Shown: one piece after another, positions 6,861-10,043 of the stretch
Layout of the letters: the number at the start of each line of letters is the position of its first letter
Numbering within the stretch: position 1 is the stretch's first letter
Assembly: GCA_026984555.1 (NCBI GenBank)
Contig: JALSRY010000529.1
Span: 1-10,043 of the forward strand
Reading direction: 5' to 3'
DNA: 10,043 nt
DNA from: Phycisphaerae bacterium
GTDB lineage: Bacteria; Planctomycetota; Phycisphaerae; UBA1845; Fen-1342
Made by a program: the position numbers and the translations under genes
Notes under the pieces: model-generated
What the model was told of the DNA's origin: nothing
The model's input: the letters and a program-made list of their open reading frames with translations, nothing else
Database searches by the model: none

Positions 6861-7090
6861 GCGGCCTGACCAGCCACCGGCGGAAAACACACCCCGGGAA
6901 GCGGTCTCACGGCATCGCGGAATCCGATCTCCGGGCCCGTTCCGATGTAGAAAGCAGACGTCCGGCCCGCCGAGAAACCTTGCCGCGCGCCGTAGCCGCG
7001 GTGGGATGCTTCGCCTACGATGGGTCGCGGCTTCGTGAAAGCCAGCGCGACACGACCCATGCAGATCGGTAGCCCATTACATCGGACCTT
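6861..7090. other. Divergent intergenic region between lnt and mgtE
   Basis: This 230-base spacer must hold the promoters for both directions, but I could not pick out a convincing -35/-10 pair on either strand. Its right end contains an inverted repeat, described separately. The left 30 bases could be coding if lnt starts at GTG 6890. No RNA gene or M-box-like conserved pattern was recognised. Confidence 0.5.
7020..7060 (+). promoter_or_regulatory. Inverted repeat in the mgtE leader
   Basis: ATGGGTCG at 7020-7027 is perfectly complementary to CGACCCAT at 7053-7060. Inside it, GGCTT (7029-7033) can pair with AAGCC (7039-7043). A competing pairing is GTCGC (7024-7028) with GCGAC (7047-7051), which shares bases with the outer stem. 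The structure ends 30 bases before the mgtE start and could be an operator or an RNA switch. Function is inferred from position only. Confidence 0.3.
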
Positions 7091-8425
7091 ATGACACCTG
7101 CGGAAATCAGAACGGAACTCCTCCTGGCCGAGGAGTTATATGAAGCCTGGCCACTGCTCTCGACGAGCGACCGTGTGGAAGGCTTCAACATGTTGCCGCG
7201 CGACGAGGCTGAAGACCTCTTCGAGATGCTCGACGCGCGCGACCAGCTCGAACTGCTCCGGCACCTCAGCCCGCGCGAGCAGCGGATCTGGATGCGTCTG
7301 CTGGCTCCGGACGACGCGGCGGACGTGATCCAGGAAACCGACGACGAAACGGAACGCCGGCGACTGCTCGACCTGCTCGACGAACCGACGCGCAAGGAAG
7401 TGCTGGCGCTGCTGGCCTACGCGGAGGACGAGGCGGGCGGGCTGATGAACCCGCGTTTCGCCCGCCTCCGGCCGGACATGACGGCGGACGCCGCCATCAG
7501 TTACCTTCGCCGCCAACGAGAAAAGCAGGTCGAGACGATCTACTACGCGTACGTGCTCGACAACGACCAGCGGCTGCTGGGCGTCGTCTCATTGCGTGAC
7601 CTGGTGACGGCCACCCCCGATGCCCGCATTTCCGACGTGATGAACACCGACATCGTCAGCGTCGGCGAACAGGAGGACCAGGAAGAACTCGCCCGCCTGT
7701 TCGCGGAACACGACCTGACCGCGATTCCCGTCGTGGACGACCAGGGCCGGATGAAAGGTGTCGTCACGGTGGATGACATCGTGGATGTGGTCCGCGAAGA
7801 AGCCACCGAGGACATGCAGAAAATCGGTGGTACCGAAGCCCTCGAAGGCCCTTACCTCCAGGTCGAGCTGCCCCGGTTGTTCCGCGCGCGGGTTCCGTGG
7901 CTCGCGGCCCTGGTCGTGCTCGAGTTCGGCAGCGTACTCACGATGAGCGGCTTCGAGGAAACACTGCACAAGGTGTCGTTGCTGGCGCTGTTCATCCCGC
8001 TGATCGTCAGTTGCGGGGGAAACTCGGGATCGCAGGCCTCGACGCTCGTGGTCCGGGCGATGGCGCTCGACGAGGTTCGGCTGCGCGACTGGTGGCGGGT
8101 GATGCGTCGCGAGCTCGCCACGGGAGGGTTGCTCGGGCTGACGCTGGGGTGCATCGGCGCCGCCATGGCCTACGCCTGGATGACCGCCGCCGAGGGTTCG
8201 GGCGCTCCGCTCCACGCTCCGATCGCGCTGACGGTCGGCGGTGGCATCGTCGGTGTGGTCTTGTGGGGAACGACCGTGGGCTCGATGCTGCCGTTTATCC
8301 TGCGTACGGTGCACGTCGACCCGGCGTGCGCGTCGGGTCCGTTCGTGGCGACACTCGTCGACGCGACCGGCATGATCCTCTATCTCGGTATCGCCACGCT
8401 GGTCATGCACGAGGCCCTGGCCTGA
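7091..8425 (+). CDS. mgtE: MgtE-family magnesium channel
   Basis: The 444-residue product matches MgtE in length and full domain order. MgtE is an inner-membrane Mg2+ channel gated by intracellular magnesium. The cytoplasmic N domain (about 1-125) has the usual acidic superhelical repeats (LPRDEAEDLFEMLD, LAPDDAADVIQE). Two CBS domains follow: one beginning near GGLMNPRFARL, and a second with DVMNTDIVSV, then IPVVDDQGRMKGVVTVDDIVDVV. The C-terminal membrane domain (about 268-444) contains the conserved CGGNSGSQAS motif after the second helix and VDATGMILY near the end. Its D424 corresponds to the pore aspartate (D432 in Thermus thermophilus). Nothing appears missing. ATG 7091 has only a weak site (GGA four bases ahead), but the N-terminus lines up with the family. 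It is on the same strand as skp but 98 bases away, so they may be separate units. Confidence 0.96.
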   Translation: MTPAEIRTELLLAEELYEAWPLLSTSDRVEGFNMLPRDEAEDLFEMLDARDQLELLRHLSPREQRIWMRLLAPDDAADVIQETDDETERRRLLDLLDEPTRKEVLALLAYAEDEAGGLMNPRFARLRPDMTADAAISYLRRQREKQVETIYYAYVLDNDQRLLGVVSLRDLVTATPDARISDVMNTDIVSVGEQEDQEELARLFAEHDLTAIPVVDDQGRMKGVVTVDDIVDVVREEATEDMQKIGGTEALEGPYLQVELPRLFRARVPWLAALVVLEFGSVLTMSGFEETLHKVSLLALFIPLIVSCGGNSGSQASTLVVRAMALDEVRLRDWWRVMRRELATGGLLGLTLGCIGAAMAYAWMTAAEGSGAPLHAPIALTVGGGIVGVVLWGTTVGSMLPFILRTVHVDPACASGPFVATLVDATGMILYLGIATLVMHEALA

Positions 8426-8430
8426 CCGGC

Positions 8431-8452
8431 GGCGCCCTTGTGATCGGGCGCC
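8431..8452 (+). terminator. Hairpin just after mgtE, possible terminator
   Basis: GGCGCCC (8431-8437) and GGGCGCC (8446-8452) form a perfect seven-pair GC stem with an eight-base loop, five bases after the mgtE stop. No run of T follows, so it is not a canonical intrinsic terminator. It could instead be an attenuating or mRNA-stabilising stem. Confidence 0.35.
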
Positions 8453-8510
8453 AGTTGGGGACAATGCTCCCACGAATGATTTCGCGGCCGCGGGCCGCCT
8501 GGTTCAATGT

Positions 8511-8515
8511 GGAGG
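8511..8515 (+). promoter_or_regulatory. Ribosome binding site of the Skp/OmpH gene
   Basis: GGAGG sits eight bases before ATG 8524. It excludes much longer in-frame extensions that overlap mgtE and places the start at the beginning of a signal peptide. Confidence 0.7.
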
Positions 8516-8523
8516 AACGGCGA

Positions 8524-9153
8524 ATGAAACGCATGGGGCTGATGGGGTTGCTGGCGGTCGCCGCCGGTGCCGGAATGCTCGCCGCCGTCTCGGGGCTGCA
8601 CGCCCAGGGGCGGAGCGGCGTCACGGGGCGAATCGTCTGCGTCGACGTGGTCAAGGTGTTCGACGAGTACGAACGGCAGAAGGATCTTTCCGACGAGATG
8701 CACAAGCTCCAGGAAGACCTCAAGGCCGAATCGCAAAAACGGCGAGAACGCATCGACAGCCTCCAGCAGACGCTCGATGCGATGAACACGGCCGACCCCA
8801 CGTACACCAAGAAAATGCAGGAGATGCTCCAGTTGCAGATCGACTACAAGAACTGGACCGATCTCATGCAACTCGGCATGGCCCGCGAAGTGGGAGTCTG
8901 GACGCAGCGCATCTACAACGAAATGCTCGCGACCATCCAGCAGACCGCCCAGCAGAACGGCTACGCGATGGTGTTCTACAAGGAGATGCCGCAGTTCCAG
9001 ACCAACGAACCCGACGCGCTCAAGAACGAGATCCGCATGCGCAAGCTGATCTGGGCCGCCGATGCCACCGACATCACCCAGACGATCATCGATCGGCTCA
9101 ACGAGAAGTACCGCAAGGAGCCCAAGACGCAGATGATCCAGCTCACGCCGTGA
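8524..9153 (+). CDS. skp: Skp/OmpH-family periplasmic chaperone
   Basis: The 209-residue product has a Sec signal peptide (KRMGLMGLLAVAAGAGML core) with likely cleavage after LHA at residue 27. The mature protein opens with the family strand IVCVDVVKVFDEYERQ, followed by a long charged coiled coil (about 50-140, rich in Lys, Glu and Gln). The chain then returns through TIQQTAQQNGYAMVFYK to the conserved tail DITQTIIDRLNEKY. This is the jellyfish-like Skp architecture, which as a trimer holds unfolded outer-membrane proteins in the periplasm for delivery to the BAM complex. It is somewhat longer than E. coli Skp (161 residues). It lies 163 bases ahead of lpxD, the same order as in the classical skp-lpxD cluster, but mgtE and not bamA precedes it. 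Family call is confident; the client proteins are inferred. Confidence 0.88.
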   Translation: MKRMGLMGLLAVAAGAGMLAAVSGLHAQGRSGVTGRIVCVDVVKVFDEYERQKDLSDEMHKLQEDLKAESQKRRERIDSLQQTLDAMNTADPTYTKKMQEMLQLQIDYKNWTDLMQLGMAREVGVWTQRIYNEMLATIQQTAQQNGYAMVFYKEMPQFQTNEPDALKNEIRMRKLIWAADATDITQTIIDRLNEKYRKEPKTQMIQLTP

Positions 9154-9247
9154 GCCGACCGCCGCCCCGAGGCGAGCGGTTCTGATACGGGTGGATGCCG
9201 GTGCGTGCGGTCGGCGGAGACTTTGCCACGTAGCGCGGACGCCGAAA

Positions 9248-9265
9248 GCCGCGGGCGGGCGCGGC
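9248..9265 (+). other. GC hairpin in the skp-lpxD spacer
   Basis: GCCGCG (9248-9253) pairs with CGCGGC (9260-9265) around a six-base loop. A competing pairing joins GGACGCCG (9237-9244) to CGGCGTCC (9262-9269). No T-run follows, so termination is doubtful; it may only reflect GC richness, or it may adjust expression between skp and lpxD. The rest of the 163-base spacer shows nothing else. Confidence 0.25.
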
Positions 9266-9306
9266 GTCCACGCCAACCGGAACGAGACGGGATTTCTGCA
9301 AGCCGC

Positions 9307-9310
9307 GAGG
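9307..9310 (+). promoter_or_regulatory. Ribosome binding site supporting the GTG start of lpxD
   Basis: GAGG is six bases before GTG 9317. No ATG lies in frame near the conserved N-terminus, so this site and the LTVAELARQLGA motif just inside the protein set the start. Confidence 0.55.
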
Positions 9311-9316
9311 ACACCA

Positions 9317-10043
9317 GTGGTTCGCAACACGGAATCGCAACCGTTGACCGTCGCCGAACTCGCCCGGCAACTCGGCGCGAGCGTAATCGGAGACGAAACA
9401 CGCGTGGTGCGCCGCGTCGCCACGCTCGAAGAAGCCGGCGAAGACGCGCTTTCGTGGCTCGGTGACGCGAAGTATGCCCAACATCTCCGGCATACCCGCG
9501 CGGCGGCCGTGCTGGTTCCAGAAAACGTGTCGGAGGTCTCGCCCGGGGCGACGCTGCTGGTCGTGCGCGACCCGGACATCGCGATGTGCGACGCCCTGCG
9601 GCTTCTGGGGCCGGGACCGGAGCAGGTGCCGCCGGGTATCCACCCGACCGCCGTAATCGCTCCCGGAGCCGAGATCGAGCAGCCGGCGATCGGACCGCTC
9701 GTCACGGTCGGCCCGGGAAGCCATATCGGTCCCGGTACGCAGCTCCACGCCGGCGTGCGAATCGGGGCGAACGTACGGATCGGCCGCGACTGCGTACTCT
9801 GGTCGGGGGTGGTCGTCCGCGAGCGCTGCACGCTCGGCGACCGGGTGACCGTGCACGCCGGCACGATCATCGGCGCCGACGGGTTCGGCTATCACACGCG
9901 GCGAGGGCGGCACGTCAAGATACCCCACATCGGGGGCGTGGCGATCGAGGACGACGTCGAGATCGGGGCGAATTGCTGCATCGACCGCGCCCGCAGCGGC
10001 GTAACCCGCATCGGCCGCGGAACCAAGATTGATAACCTCGTGC
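9317..10043 (+). CDS. lpxD: UDP-3-O-acylglucosamine N-acyltransferase LpxD (partial, C-terminus off the right edge)
   Basis: LpxD adds the second acyl chain to UDP-3-O-acyl-glucosamine in lipid A synthesis, in the cytoplasm, using acyl-ACP. The 242 visible residues show the N-terminal uridine-binding domain (LTVAELARQLGASVIGD, then ALSWLGDAKY and AAAVLVPENV). From about residue 105 comes the left-handed beta helix of hexapeptide repeats (HPTAVIAPGAEI, IGPGTQLHAGVRIGANVRIG). The LpxD signature HAGTIIGADGFGY lies at 180-192, followed by KIPHIGGVAIEDDVEIGANCCIDR. The window ends at KIDNLV, just before the region that carries the catalytic histidine (His239 in E. coli), so that residue cannot be checked. 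The start is GTG 9317 with GAGG ahead. It follows skp on the same strand, which is a common pairing in Gram-negative bacteria. Confidence 0.95.
   Translation, partial: MVRNTESQPLTVAELARQLGASVIGDETRVVRRVATLEEAGEDALSWLGDAKYAQHLRHTRAAAVLVPENVSEVSPGATLLVVRDPDIAMCDALRLLGPGPEQVPPGIHPTAVIAPGAEIEQPAIGPLVTVGPGSHIGPGTQLHAGVRIGANVRIGRDCVLWSGVVVRERCTLGDRVTVHAGTIIGADGFGYHTRRGRHVKIPHIGGVAIEDDVEIGANCCIDRARSGVTRIGRGTKIDNLV

Noticed and set aside
6861..7090. M-box type magnesium riboswitch before mgtE
   Set aside because: I could not find the conserved M-box sequence blocks; only a simple inverted repeat is present.
8438..8465. Possible promoter for skp, TTGTGA and GACAAT with 16-base spacing
   Set aside because: Each box matches only four of six consensus positions and the -35 falls in the loop of a hairpin; too weak to annotate.
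7897..8523. In-frame extension upstream of the Skp gene reaching into mgtE
   Set aside because: The GGAGG site and signal peptide place the start at 8524, and the upstream part overlaps well-supported mgtE coding sequence.

Overview
The window reads as chromosomal DNA of a GC-rich Gram-negative bacterium. It carries lpxD (lipid A synthesis), a Skp/OmpH-type periplasmic chaperone, apolipoprotein N-acyltransferase and lipoproteins, so the cell should have an outer membrane with lipid A. The gene styles suggest Planctomycetota, perhaps a Phycisphaerae-like lineage: a BatA-like VWA protein with an SDFQ motif, a TlpA-like thioredoxin fused to a helical-repeat tail, a HEAT-repeat lipoprotein and a long Lnt. 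This is an inference from gene style; there is no marker gene in the window.

Layout. Bases 1-1186 (minus) hold the N-terminal part of a BatA-like membrane protein that runs off the left edge. A 342-base gap (1187-1528) contains a good sigma70-type promoter pointing right. It leads into a two-gene plus-strand unit. The first gene (1529-2278) encodes a cysteine-rich exported, possibly lipidated, protein that I do not recognise. The second (2287-3825) encodes an exported thioredoxin-like protein with a CPHC active site and a long helical, HEAT-like tail. This unit has visibly lower GC than its surroundings. It meets, tail to tail, a minus-strand operon of lnt (4857-6860) and a HEAT-repeat lipoprotein gene (3846-4856), which abut with no intervening base. 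A 230-base divergent spacer with an inverted repeat precedes mgtE (7091-8425, plus), followed by skp/ompH (8524-9153) and lpxD (9317 to the right edge).

How the genes work together. Most of the window concerns the cell envelope: lipoprotein maturation (Lnt) beside a lipoprotein, an outer-membrane protein chaperone beside lipid A synthesis, and a magnesium channel. The most interesting part is the coupled pair at 1529-3825. A secreted protein with nine cysteines within 54 residues is followed, through a stop/start overlap region, by an exported thioredoxin-fold protein with the CPHC dipeptide known from DsbA. I propose a dedicated substrate and thiol oxidoreductase pair, possibly acquired horizontally. 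No CRISPR array, tRNA, rRNA or transposase was seen.
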